DNA from: Prorocentrum cordatum
Taxonomy: Eukaryota; Sar; Dinophyceae; Prorocentrales; Prorocentraceae
Length of the DNA: 64,000 nt
NCBI GenBank assembly: GCA_963575745.1
Contig: CAUYUJ010019860.1
Coordinates: 192,501 to 256,500, forward strand
Direction of reading: 5' to 3'
The translations under genes were made by a program, and so were the position numbers. The notes under the pieces were generated by a model. The model was not told the origin of the DNA and did no database searches. It worked only from the letters and a program-made list of their open reading frames with translations. Shown here piece by piece: positions 44,161-54,660 of this stretch. Position 1 is the first letter of the stretch; each line of letters opens with the position of its first letter.

Positions 44161-45494
44161 GTATTTGGGATCTCCGAGCCACTCATCAAGTAGTTCAGGA
44201 CCATAACGTATATCGTCGTAATGTGGTAGCGATATACACTTCCATTCTGGATAACAACCAGATTGTGCAATATCGGGAGCATGAGCAAGCACACAATCGT
44301 CGTGTTGCAATTGATCGAACCATTCCTCATTCTGCAGGCACGCAAAGCCGTTGGTCGCGGACGTACCTCGCAATACAGGAGAAACGTACGGATGGTCATC
44401 CACGATGCCTGCTTGAAGCTTGTACTCTCGAATAGTGCATGCGTTGTCGAACGTCCCGATCTGGCTGATGTCCTCGTACATGGAACGCTCGCAGCTGTCC
44501 TGCCATGACAATATATTCATCGTGTGTGGAGAAGGGTCGTCGTCGGCAGGAGTTGCCTCCAGCTCCATCGCATCTAAGTCAGTGCCGTCGTCGGGGATCG
44601 GGCCTGTCTCTGCTTTCGGGAGCTGTTCTGTTGGCAATGGGTCTGCTGGCGTGCGGTTTGGGAGCGGGCCAGGCGTTGATGGCCCTGGCACGGCTATCGG
44701 TTGCGGGCCAGGCTGTAGTGGCTCAGGCAATGGGCCTGGTGGTGCTGGCTGGTCCGCCTCAACCGCCGCGCGCCATGCGGCAGTCGGAACATGAGGATCA
44801 TGTCTCAATGCCACCCGATCCAATGCATTCTGTCTGAAGAATGTTTTGCATGCTTCGATGGTCTGTTGGTTCTCGGCAACAGGGCCTATACGGTGAGCGC
44901 TCAACCTGTTGCCTTCTGCAATGAGTCGTGATTTGGTCGCGCCATCGTCTCCGTCCAAATCGGTAATATGCTGTAGAAGCTGCTCAAACACAACCCAAGT
45001 AACAACATGTGCATCTTCAACTGGTTTCATGATCTTGGGGTGGAGGAGCTCTTGTTTCTCGACTGAATCCCAGGATGCCCATGCCCCAGGGTAGTCGCTG
45101 ATCAGCAATAAGAGGTAATTGAATAACTCGTCGTATGCAGGGCCAAATGGATCGTTCTGAGGAATAGCCGTGTTCGGCTCGCGAGGATCAAGTGCCGGTG
45201 GCTGTGTCGGGATTCCAGGAATAGGTATGCCTGGATCACCTGCGGTAGCTGGCATGGATTCTGGCAACGTACCATCGGCACATGATGCCATCCAAGCACA
45301 ATGAGCCATCTCGCCTGCTGTCTGTGTCATCAGCGTTGTGAGGCTGAGATCTCTCTCCCATGCGTTTGTGATCCTCTCTCTAAAGCCAAGAGCCTCCATG
45401 ATCTCGTTGGCCTGTCTGTAGGCCTGCTCGTCCGTGACGGGAGTCATGATAGGAGGTCTGAATGGATACGACTGAGAAGGCAGTGACTGGATCA
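44161..45494 (-). pseudogene. Element B 3' coding block, region before the Tpt1-like domain
   Basis: A long open minus-strand frame entered near 45,495 without an ATG (TTG is the nearest in-frame candidate). It overlaps the end of the 850-codon ORF by 3 bases, so the two were probably one frame before a single-base change, or are translated by frameshifting. Features: helical start (QAYRQANEIMEALGFRERI), LFNYLLLLISDYPGAWASWDS, a Pro/Gly-rich linker at 44,780-44,580, and a globular stretch with LQNEEWFDQLQHDDCVLAHA leading into LRH. No domain other than the downstream one. Confidence 0.5.
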
Positions 45495-48044
45495 AACACA
45501 GAAATTACGATAGCATACTGCGTCACAGAACTGTGTCGTAAACATCGCCAGGTTGTGAGTGTGCTGTTTTGCGTGCCAAGCCTTAGGCGTAATTCTGTCG
45601 TACGCTTCTACCCAGTGGTCTGATGGAAGAACTGTAATACCACGTGGTTGCATCGTCTTGATCAAATCGTCCGTGTGGTAATCGAAGTTCGGGTGTACGC
45701 CCCGTTGTGCTGCTTTGCCTGGCCCCATAACCGTAGGGCAACGGAAGTACTGCATCACACCAATAAAGCGTGGTACATCCACTTGTACGTGTACTGGCAT
45801 AAGCGTCGGGGCGCCGCCCTCACATTCCACCTTCTGGAGCTCGCGCGCAGAAGTAGGTGCACGATTCTCGTGGCGACGCATGTCCACGGTATTCTGTCCG
45901 CGGCTGGCACATGCAATGTCGTTTGCGCTCCATGCCACCATGGCATTGAGACCTCTGCAATAGTGCCTTTGTTTCACGTATGCAGGAAAGTCATTAGCCC
46001 AATATTCCCAGACGACCTCGTTTAATTCACGCCACTTTTTGATAGAGGCATTGTCGCTCATTATCATCAGGCCTCTGGCCTCGCGCATCATGTTGATCAT
46101 GTTGCGCTGCTCGAGGGTGGACTCGAACTTGTTGTTGAGAATAGCTGTGGTACGGCTCTCCTGTGCCTGCGTACGCTGTTCACGGAGCTGTGCCATATCA
46201 CAGCGGGTGTCTCCACCAGCCCCTGGCAATTGAATGCAGTCCTGGCCAATCGGCGCGTCGTTCTGTTCGAACCATTCTTTGTAATTGCCAAAGGAGAATG
46301 CCCACATCATGGTGTCGTCGCGGATAATGGTCGGCAAGTGCTCGAAGGTAGCGCCACCCATGCATTCCGCGCGATTGAGGCACTGCATAAATAACGGTAC
46401 AAGACCAACGTTTGATACGTTGGCGAGATGGTCTCGTTTTCGTGGACTGTTGAGCTCGTCGATGCCGTGACTTGGGTACTGCTTGTGCTTGGCGGCCTTG
46501 GGTCCTTTCGTGGGCTGCATAATCCATGTTGAATCGGTGTACAAATTGGTCCATTTGTATGCGTGCCCTGACGGACCGAAGGCATGATGCAGAAGAAGTC
46601 CCAGGGGTTCCTGTACGAGTGAGCGCCACCCGTTGTCTGAAAGAAGCATAGAAACCAACCGACCACCACAAAACGCGCTGTACTTTGCCTGTTCAAGCTC
46701 GAGTGGGTCAATATCAGTACCAGGAGTAAGACCAGGGTCAACCTCAGCGGGGGCCCCGCCACTGCATACAGAGCCCTCGTCGTATGGTTGCCAACGATAA
46801 GTACTCGTCATATTTTCGTCGTACTCTGGTAGTGCCTGCCAGCCGTCTAGGTGATCGGATGGTGTTGCCACCGTCTTGGGGCATGGTCCGATGCCTCCAA
46901 AGCCTCCGCGTGCAATCAGCCATGTACTGAGCTTGCGGCGGAATTGGCTCGCCTGGTTAATATCGGAAAATGCCCTCATTTCAGTGACAAGATTATCTTC
47001 GACAACGTGGCCAATGTGTCCCGCAGTATCTGATGTCCTGGCTAAGCCAGGTGGGCGTATAGGTAACTTGATCGTACCACGATCAAGTTTAGGAGCGTAG
47101 CTTGGAGCTGTCAGTCCATTGCTGTATACGTCGGAAGGTGCACACATACCATTTCCATAATAGTATTTTGTATCCTGAACGCTGTCCTCGGCATATTGTC
47201 CAAGCACTGCACTGCCATTTTTTGACCAATCGTTGTGAATCATAATCCACTCCGTCTTCAATATCACCGTCGTGAGGTCCATTGGCGGACACTTGCGGTG
47301 TGCTCCTGGGATCACCGCGTTCAAATGATCATGTAAGCCACGAACACTTTCTTGTACATACGAGTTACGAGTGAAGAGGCTGGAGATCATGCACATGGCC
47401 CTCATGAAAGACAGCCATGGTGTAGCCGTAATCGCGCTGTACTCGTAGTTGGCGTCGCCGCCGACTGTTCCACCAGTTTCGCTGATCCAACTCTTGACGT
47501 CAGCGGACGCAGAGCGGGCAACTTCTCGAATAGTGGATTCGTCGGGCACGCGGAGATCAAAATCTGCACTGCGATCAGCGCGCCGTTGATGTATGCATAT
47601 GTATCCATCATCAGGATCACGAGGACGACCAGTTTGAGCGTGGGACGTGAAGCCCACGCGGTCGTCGTCCATGGCGTTCGGGTCGTACTCGGCGTTGCAG
47701 CCGATGGGCCAGCCGACGAGGTGGAGCGGCTGTGCCTGATCCATCTCGGGGATGGGGGTATCGGGATTAGAACCGATCTCACTTATTTGCGCCTCGCACA
47801 CGGCGAACAGGATGCTTGTAAGCTTTGTAGCTCGAGTCGTAAAATTGCTGCGGCACGAACGCACAATGAGTGTCCTAGACCTCTCTGTATCCTGTGGAGG
47901 TGAGGGAGGATGGCGGGGTTGTCTACCGCGCGGGGAACGTGCTCTCGAACGAGGTGTGCGCGAACCGGTAGCTGCAGCGGGTGCACCGATATGGTACACG
48001 CATGCGCATATGCCCTCGTGATTGGCTTGTCCAACGCACTGCAT
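45492..48044 (-). CDS. Element B 850-codon ORF of unknown function
   Basis: ATG at 48,044-48,042, 14 bases after the pol stop (TAG, 48,061-48,059) and in a different frame; stop TGA at 45,494-45,492. It is the longest uninterrupted frame in the element. It starts CVGQANHEGICACVYHIG, then a basic Arg/Pro/Ser linker, then a mostly globular protein with many Trp and Tyr (TPWLSFMRAMCMISSLFTRN; PMDLTTVILKTEWIMIHNDW; HHAFGPSGHAYKWTNLYTDS). No signal peptide, membrane span, zinc finger or catalytic motif is obvious, so an envelope role is unlikely. It sits where some LTR elements carry an extra ORF. Absence of stops over 2.5 kb next to decayed neighbours may be chance or recent selection. Confidence 0.65.
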   Translation of the reverse strand: MQCVGQANHEGICACVYHIGAPAAATGSRTPRSRARSPRGRQPRHPPSPPQDTERSRTLIVRSCRSNFTTRATKLTSILFAVCEAQISEIGSNPDTPIPEMDQAQPLHLVGWPIGCNAEYDPNAMDDDRVGFTSHAQTGRPRDPDDGYICIHQRRADRSADFDLRVPDESTIREVARSASADVKSWISETGGTVGGDANYEYSAITATPWLSFMRAMCMISSLFTRNSYVQESVRGLHDHLNAVIPGAHRKCPPMDLTTVILKTEWIMIHNDWSKNGSAVLGQYAEDSVQDTKYYYGNGMCAPSDVYSNGLTAPSYAPKLDRGTIKLPIRPPGLARTSDTAGHIGHVVEDNLVTEMRAFSDINQASQFRRKLSTWLIARGGFGGIGPCPKTVATPSDHLDGWQALPEYDENMTSTYRWQPYDEGSVCSGGAPAEVDPGLTPGTDIDPLELEQAKYSAFCGGRLVSMLLSDNGWRSLVQEPLGLLLHHAFGPSGHAYKWTNLYTDSTWIMQPTKGPKAAKHKQYPSHGIDELNSPRKRDHLANVSNVGLVPLFMQCLNRAECMGGATFEHLPTIIRDDTMMWAFSFGNYKEWFEQNDAPIGQDCIQLPGAGGDTRCDMAQLREQRTQAQESRTTAILNNKFESTLEQRNMINMMREARGLMIMSDNASIKKWRELNEVVWEYWANDFPAYVKQRHYCRGLNAMVAWSANDIACASRGQNTVDMRRHENRAPTSARELQKVECEGGAPTLMPVHVQVDVPRFIGVMQYFRCPTVMGPGKAAQRGVHPNFDYHTDDLIKTMQPRGITVLPSDHWVEAYDRITPKAWHAKQHTHNLAMFTTQFCDAVCYRNFCV

Positions 48045-48058
48045 TCCGCATTCTGATC

Positions 48059-48970
48059 CTACCTCGCCCCATTTTTCTTTCTCTGTAAATACGATTTTGC
48101 ATACTTCCGGACATCCATCCAGTTTTCGAGGCTCAGCAACATGAGGTAAACCGTCGGGCCTCCTAGGCCCTCGCAGTGGTTTCCATGGTTTCTTTGGAGG
48201 ACATTGTACCGGAGTAGCGAGTGTTCCAAGAGGTCCCTCCAGAGGTCTGCTATCTTTGGCTCAAGATGTTTGGTCATCATATATGCAATCTGCTCTTTTG
48301 TACCTACATACTTGAGCTCAATATGTTCGAGTTGGCATGTCTCGCACATCCAATCCAGGTTGATACAAAGAGCACGATGGAGATGGCGAGTTGCTGGTGC
48401 ACGTCCCTTTTGGACAATTTTGATCACGGCCTGGTTATCCTCAAGGACGATCAAACGTACTTTGGGAGAGCTGCTCTCCTGAGCAGGTTCTGGATCCACG
48501 TGCAATACGGTACCCTCATGGGATATTGTACGCCTCTTTGGAGACGTAGGTAACTCCGTCTTCAGCGGTAGTTGCCTACGGCTAGGAGAAGATCCCCTTG
48601 TGGGGGGTGCCTTGCGAGGCGATGGCTTGCGCCTCTTCTTTTTGGCGGCCAGTGTCGGATACGTCGCCGTGTCGTCGCGCCCCTGGCAGCCCAGGCAAGT
48701 ATTCTTCTCTTTGCATGTGTTGGCAACTCCCACCACGGCTTCCCAGGATGTGAGTAGTGGTAGTCCTTCCAGTCGTAGTGCTGAGTCAAGAGCAACAATC
48801 TCTGATTATGTAGATGAGTGCGATACAACCGTTTGTTTCTTACACACAGCGTTGACCGGGAAGAACGTATTAGGTCCAACAAGCGCGGCGAAAACGCCGG
48901 TAGTGGACTTGGAAGATGTAATGCAGTCGGCGAACGAGGCGTCAGTGAAGAGCATGATAGACAACTTGTC
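48059..48970 (-). pseudogene. pol: Element B RNase H
   Basis: Same frame as the RT. LFTDASFADCITSSKSTTG gives the first catalytic Asp at about 48,945. The S-S-T-E segment is cut by TAA at 48,806-48,808 exactly where the conserved Glu should be, and the frame then resumes unchanged (SEIVALDSALRLEGLPLL). After a basic insertion (48,640-48,480) come LIVLEDNQAVIKIVQKGRAP, TRHLHRALCINLDWM and IELKYVGTKEQIAYMMTKHL, the usual C-terminal copia RNase H motifs. It ends at TAG 48,061-48,059. Confidence 0.85.
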
Positions 48971-50332
48971 TGACGAATCGCCTATCCATCCGTGCAAACA
49001 ATGTGTGCGCGTCGTTTTGATGTAGCATATCAATCGATGTAGACGTTTATCACACGTGGTATTACATTTGGTAATTTCTCTGGCTAGCATACATACTGGA
49101 TGTAAAAGATCGAAACGACAGCAACGTGCCAGGTAGAGAATCTTCATCAGTACACTCGCCGCGTCCTGGCCAAGGATGCCCTCGTCGGAGTAATCGGAAT
49201 CGGTGAAGGAGGTGTCCTCGATGCCAGGGGTCTCGGTGTCAGGTAGGTCATCGTATGTGACTGGTATGGATTCTGTTGTAGTAGATGGTGCATCGACCGA
49301 TCTTGCTGGGCTGGATGATCGCGGCCGTGCGTTGAGCACGCTAGTAGGTCTGGCGACCGACCCGGAAGAGACAGGCGATTTGGATCGCGAAGTCCTCGGC
49401 GAGTCGGACCGTTTCCGACGTGACCCTGGTCCCTGGGCGCGCTTGGAAGCGCATTCCAGGTAGCGCTCAATGCACTGATCAGTGAAACCAAGCATGTCAT
49501 GTCGAATTCCACGAATTTGTTTGGCTGCATGGTAATCTTTCTCACTGTGTACGGGCAACATAGGTCGTATGGTAGACATTCTTTTGTCGAAGATGTTCTG
49601 CGGTACATCGTATGCCTGTTGTCCACAGCCAAGATATTGCGAGTATGGAGTAGGTGGATCCAAGTCAATACCGCTTTTGCGGATATAATCCCAGCCATCG
49701 TGTAGATTGTTAGCTGGTCCGGCTAATTTGAAGTCGTCCACATATACTGAAAGTATGAGTTCCAGTTTGTTGTGTCTCCATACGCATTCCCATCCTGGAA
49801 TAGGCTCGAAACCAACACTTCCCAAGCATGTGCGACACTTTCGTTCCCAAAAGACACCTGCAAGAGGGTGTCCGTATAGTGCCAATCGTAATCGGCACAC
49901 TGGATTCTTGTATTTTGACCAGGATGCCGGTTGGCGCCATTTGGGTATGGTAATCCAAGTATCAACTGGATCGATTCGTCCGTCGCCGTATAATAATGCC
50001 TGCGTGTAGGCTCCAGGTGCATCACTTCGTTCGCCCGCATATTGTGGCAATAATGCAATAGCATCGCAAAGTTTGGAAGCCTCAATATGCGAAGCACTGG
50101 AAGCGGCGTCGGCGAATATGGCGGCCAAACCAGTTTCATCTTTGCCTGTATTGCCCTGAACCACCACTCGGTCCTTGAATTTACGTAGATCAGGCGGAAG
50201 TTCCTCGTGTTTGACGGAAGATAGCTCCAAGACGTTGAAGAAATGAACTTTCGTCCCAGTGCGAATAGCTTGTGACTCAATATCAGTTTTTTTCTGCAAC
50301 GGTCTCCAACATCCACGTTTGTTTCTTTTCAA
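48971..50332 (-). pseudogene. pol: Element B Ty1/copia reverse transcriptase
   Basis: Motifs in order: FKDRVVVQGN, SDAPGAYTQALLYG, TWITIPKW, CRLRLALYGHPLAGVFWE, then LSVYVDDFKLAGP with catalytic YVDD at 49,744-49,733. The thumb is followed by a Ser/Arg/Pro-rich insertion of about 80 residues (49,460-49,220) before the connection motif ILYLARCCRFDLLHPVCML. The upstream end joins the linker frame at an A7 run near 50,289-50,295, where one base is gained or lost, and a TAA lies just before it at 50,373-50,375. Confidence 0.9.
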
Positions 50333-50372
50333 GTCGCTCGTATTCTTTTCTTAGGGCTTCCTGTGCGCGTGG

Positions 50373-51640
50373 TTATGCGGCAACTTCTTTCTTACTCAGA
50401 TTTATGGTAACTAGGGCCGGGCGTGCCCACGAGGAATCGGGAATTTTGTCTCTGTGGGCCGGTGTATAGGTCGTCTCACGTGGCATAGTGGGTAGTGCTA
50501 CCGACTGGGTGAACTGGCGTATAAGCGGGTTCATGGTCCCAAAGTCGGTCCCCTCACTATCCACAAGCACCAAAGCACGTTCGTCTCCAGCATGCTGTTG
50601 TGGGGGTCGGCGGTAGTACAGTACCGTAGTAATGTCACGTGGCCCACCAGGTAGTTCGGCATACAGAATCTCTTTGTTCGTCACGCCCTTGAGGTTTTCG
50701 TCACTGAGGACCGCGCCGTTGTCGGTATCGTACGTAATCCTTCGTTCCGCAGCATTCCATGTGGGTCCGCCAGCTGTAGTGGTACGGAAAGTGTTGGCCT
50801 GTTTGTCTTGTCTTGTCCACGCTCGAAATGCAGCTCGGTCGCGAATCTCACGAGCTCGTTTAACATCTTCGGCGTACTCGATTTCTTTCTTTTGCTGTCC
50901 ACGAGATAAGGTTTTCCAATGCTCGGGAAGAATGTGATCAGGACGCGTAGTAGTCTGTACACGTGTCTCGCGGCCACGGACCACCATTTTGCCATCTGGC
51001 GATATTTTTGGAAGCTCATAGAATCGAACCAGGCCGGTCCATGGCTCGCTCAACTCCCTGTGGTCGTTGGCGCTGACACCATCCCAAACATCGCGAAAGA
51101 CACTTTCCCCTTCAAAGGTAGAAGTCGTCTCGAAATCTCGTGTCACGTCGAGCTGATCAACAGGCACAGGTATGTTCATGACGTCGTCCGTCGGTATGAA
51201 CAATTTCTTGCGTGGAGTACGTATATGTCTGATGGCGCAATATCCGCGCTGTTCCCAATAGTCGGGCTCCGGCGCTGGCGCGGCAACTTCAGAGGCCGAT
51301 GCGTGGATATCAGCGATGTTGTCTTCCGCTGTCATCGCAGACGGATCATCCCATTCTTTAGGATAGGAAAGTGGAGGATCGGGCATTGGTTTGTCGCCCA
51401 AGGGGCGAGAGGTAGATGCCTTGACCTCGTCGTGTGCCTCAGGGTTGTGGTGTCGCAGAGTACCTTCTTTCACTGGGCAGGTGAACTTGCTATCGGGGAC
51501 GATGATGTCTTTGACTCAGTGCACGCGACACAATTCCCCATCGGGGTTCTTGGCGTATGTAGCCGTGTCCAAGACAAGATAATCACCTGACCAGCGTCCA
51601 CCAGAGTGTAAATGGTAACCCATGAATAACCCGAGTGTTT
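50373..51640 (-). pseudogene. pol: Element B linker between integrase and RT
   Basis: A single frame from about 51,640 to TAA 50,373, interrupted once by TGA at 51,516-51,518. It begins with KTLGLFMGYHLHSGGRWSGDYLVLD, a typical end of a retroviral-type integrase region, then an acidic/Pro stretch and basic, helical sequence. No catalytic motif. Confidence 0.6.
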
Positions 51641-52440
51641 TCCTTGAACTTTGCAGTCTCGTTATTAATCTCGGGGTTGAGGCATCCCCAGAAGATCCGA
51701 GCACCAAATGGAATGCAGTGCCCGGGAAAACTTTCGCCAAAACGTATTTCATGAGCTGTCTTGTCGACGTGCTCCTCGCTGAGGGCAGCGACGCCCGTGG
51801 ATGGATGCACAAAATTATGTCCACAAAAGGCTTGCATGGCCTCTTTCCACCATTCATGTCCCAGACCAGACATATGCAACACAGCTCTCGTACCGAGAAT
51901 GACAATCTTGACGATGCGCTCGATCAATCCATTCGTTTGCGGACGATGCGGCGTGCTAGTGTCATGTCTCCATCCCAGTTGGCGGCAAGCCTTCTGAAGC
52001 TCTCCAGAATTGTCTGTGTAGATATGATTCACCTCATCGTTCGCGGCGATGAACTGTTGAAAAGATGCCTTTGTGGTAGCTGCGTCTTTGTGTAGTGCTG
52101 GGTAAGCCATGAAGATGCCGGTGTATCTATCCAGGACAACAAGTGCATACTTGTCGCCGTGCTTGTCGGCGGCATCGTCTTTGGCCAAGACGATATGGTC
52201 GGCAGTTAGAGCTTCCCCAAACTTCTTCGGGATAAAAGCCTCGTAGGCTGTGCTCGTCGGTGGGGTCTGCCGGTGGATGTGGTTTGCGCTGTCGGCGACA
52301 CGGAGCATTCTGCGCCATCGTGCGAGAACAAATCTCACAGTCTGGATGTTTTGGACTGTAAGTCATGTAATGCATAGGGTCGATGGGCTTCTTTTGTCTG
52401 TTTGGAAGAACGCGATCATTGTCGTGGTGCGCTAGTGTGA
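51641..52440 (-). pseudogene. pol: Element B integrase
   Basis: HYMTYSPKHPDCEIC at about 52,383-52,339 is the HHCC zinc motif. After a frame change near 52,250 the core follows: LTADHIVLAKDD (first Asp), NHIYTDNSGELQKACRQLGW (second Asp), PHRPQTNGLIERIV (Glu), then LHMSGLGHEWWKEAMQAF. The D-D-E triad is complete. A second frame change near 51,640 joins it to the linker. Role: insertion of the cDNA. Confidence 0.85.
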
Positions 52441-54660
52441 GCGTCTCCGTCGGTATGTCGGTATCTGCTTGAGCTGTATCTGCTAGAAACCCGCATGTTG
52501 GAGGATAACACTGCGTCTGAGACATGAGCGAGTCGGTGGGTGTGTCCACGTTGGTCTCGGCATTATTTGTGTCGGGAGGTTCTTCGACCGTGGCGGTCCG
52601 TGCTCCTCCTCCCTCGCCGACATGTGGTCTCTTTGGGCAGATCCCTATGTGGGGCCGCAGCTCGTCTGCAGTTGTTGACTGCTCTGTAGTTTTGCAGCGC
52701 CAACATATGTCGTTGCAGCGGGCGGATGAACGCTTGCGCTGACGACGTCGGGGTGCTGGCGAAGTGCACAGACGCGGTGGCGGCATCAGTATCAGGTCGT
52801 CGAGTCGTAATTCTGGAACTCTATTGTTGACTGGAATATTATACCATTGGCCCCCTGGATCCTGAAGCAAGTAGCCCAGCTCGGGATCCCAAAGCTGCCG
52901 AAAGCCATCAACCTCAATCAATTTCCCAACTGATAGTAATGATGGACAGTCTGGCAAGGCAAGGGCGGAACTATGTAAGCCAACCTCGGGTAGCCGTATG
53001 TCGTAGTGCTCGTTGACAGTACGATCATCATTGGCAGTTTCCAGAATATGCTCTTCGCGAATAGGTATGCGATCCGATTCGGTCTGCGTCAGTTCATGTT
53101 TACCCTGAATATGATGCGCAGAACCACTGTCGAGAACCCAAGATCGCGTCAATGCAGCAGTCGAGCGTGGCGGGTCGACTTGCATCGTCGTTGTCTTAGT
53201 CTGGGCTTTCTTTGATGGCTGCTTGATAGCGTCGTCGTATTCTCGGATCGCAATTGGTGTGACCACCGACTCCTTGTTGTGTCGGTAGTCGTATAGTTCT
53301 TTGTACCACAGCTGCGCCTCTTTTTGACATTCTCGTAGAGCGTCTGCACTCTGATCCCACCATCGTTGTGGTAGCGGGTCTGGTACATTGACAACGTCAC
53401 CCTCGTTCGGCATCTCTTTCCACTTGTCCAATCTGGCCCTGCCAGATACGGTATGTAGGTAGTATTCCACATTATGTGTGTCGAAGCGTATCCGACGGCG
53501 TGGTTTGGTAGATGTCGTAGTGACCTTAATGTTGGCCATGAGGGTCTTGTCACGAATGACGCAACTGCGGTCGGAACGGCGCGACCGTCGATAGTTGGCT
53601 GGAGAACGTGCTCTGGCGTGGGGAGAACCGCGGGACGAACCGCGGCTCGTGGAACGTCTGCCGCGTCCTCTGTCACTACCGTATGATCGATCACGGCCGC
53701 GTGGGCTGCCACGTCCGCCGCCGCGGTTATCTCGTCCTCGGGAGGTAGATCTCGAAGATCTGTCGTAACGACTTCTCGACTGACTGCGAGAATCTGGAGA
53801 CCTCCTGGAAGATGAACGAGATCGGTCGTAGCGGCGTCGGTTGTCACGTCCATGGCGTGAGTCGTTTGCGTAGCGAAACCCCCCGCGGTGTGAAGAACGT
53901 TGGCTTCCTGATCCGCGGGATGGTGGTCGGCCACGACTATCCTGACTGGGGGTCCGTGGTCGACTCGGGCTTCGCTCGGGAGTCTTCGCGCCAGGTGTAA
54001 GATGAGCGCATTTGCATTTGTCGCCCTTAGGGCACTTGTTCTGTGCAAAGCCTTTACACTGTGCAACGTGTGGAAAGTTGCGCTTGTCGCCTCTGTTGCA
54101 TGTGTTGCGCTTGGCGAACTCGAAGCAAAATGGTTTCGATGCTGGCTTCTTGTGACTCGCAGGGGGTGACACGCTGCGGCGGGAGTTGCCACCAGCGGTC
54201 GATGCTCTGGAAGATCTGTTGTTCTTCCAATCCCTGGAATATGGATGCAAAGCCTTGCATCGTTCACCATTGCGACAATTGCCTTTCTTCCAAGCATCAC
54301 ATACATTGACTTGAGAACGTGTCTCGTGTTCGTGCCGTAACTTACTTTGGTTCTTTTCCAACTGTTTGAGCTCCAGTACGTCCAGGACGCGCTGTCGGAG
54401 CCAATCATAGGTGCGATTCGGGTCGCTGGTCTTCATGCGCTGGTACTCATACATGTCTTGTTTCACCCAGGCATGTCTCCGAATCTGTGTACGAAACAGA
54501 GATTACAAGATCTTTGGGCCGGGTGCTTCTCGGCACTCCAATAGTAAAGCGTCCCAGTCAGTAATGAAACGTTGCAAATCTTCATCTCGCATCCTCAGTT
54601 CTTTAAGGCGCTCGAAGTCGTGCAGGTCGTCATCAACCTCTGTCACTTTGTAGGACTGTA
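52441..54660 (-). pseudogene. gag-pol: Element B CCCH zinc-finger, SR-rich and protease-like region
   Basis: From the 54,466 codon: end of the capsid domain (VKQDMYEYQRMKTSDPNRTY, DWLRQRVLDVLELKQLEK; an upstream TAA at about 54,496 interrupts it). Then three CCCH fingers at residues 56-74 (C-x7-C-x5-C-x3-H), 114-133 (third Cys replaced by Arg) and 137-155 (C-x7-C-x5-C-x3-H). A long Arg/Ser/Asp-rich stretch follows (about 53,980-53,560). WVLDSGSAHHIQGK near 53,145-53,105 matches the D-S/T-G protease signature. A spacer leads to the integrase HHCC motif. CCCH fingers replace the single CCHC knuckle usual in copia gag. Confidence 0.75.

Noticed and set aside
48253-48266. TTTGGCTCAAGATG on the plus strand, similar to the 3' end of the dinoflagellate spliced leader
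   Set aside because: It lies in the RNase H coding sequence read on the other strand and only about ten bases match; taken as chance.
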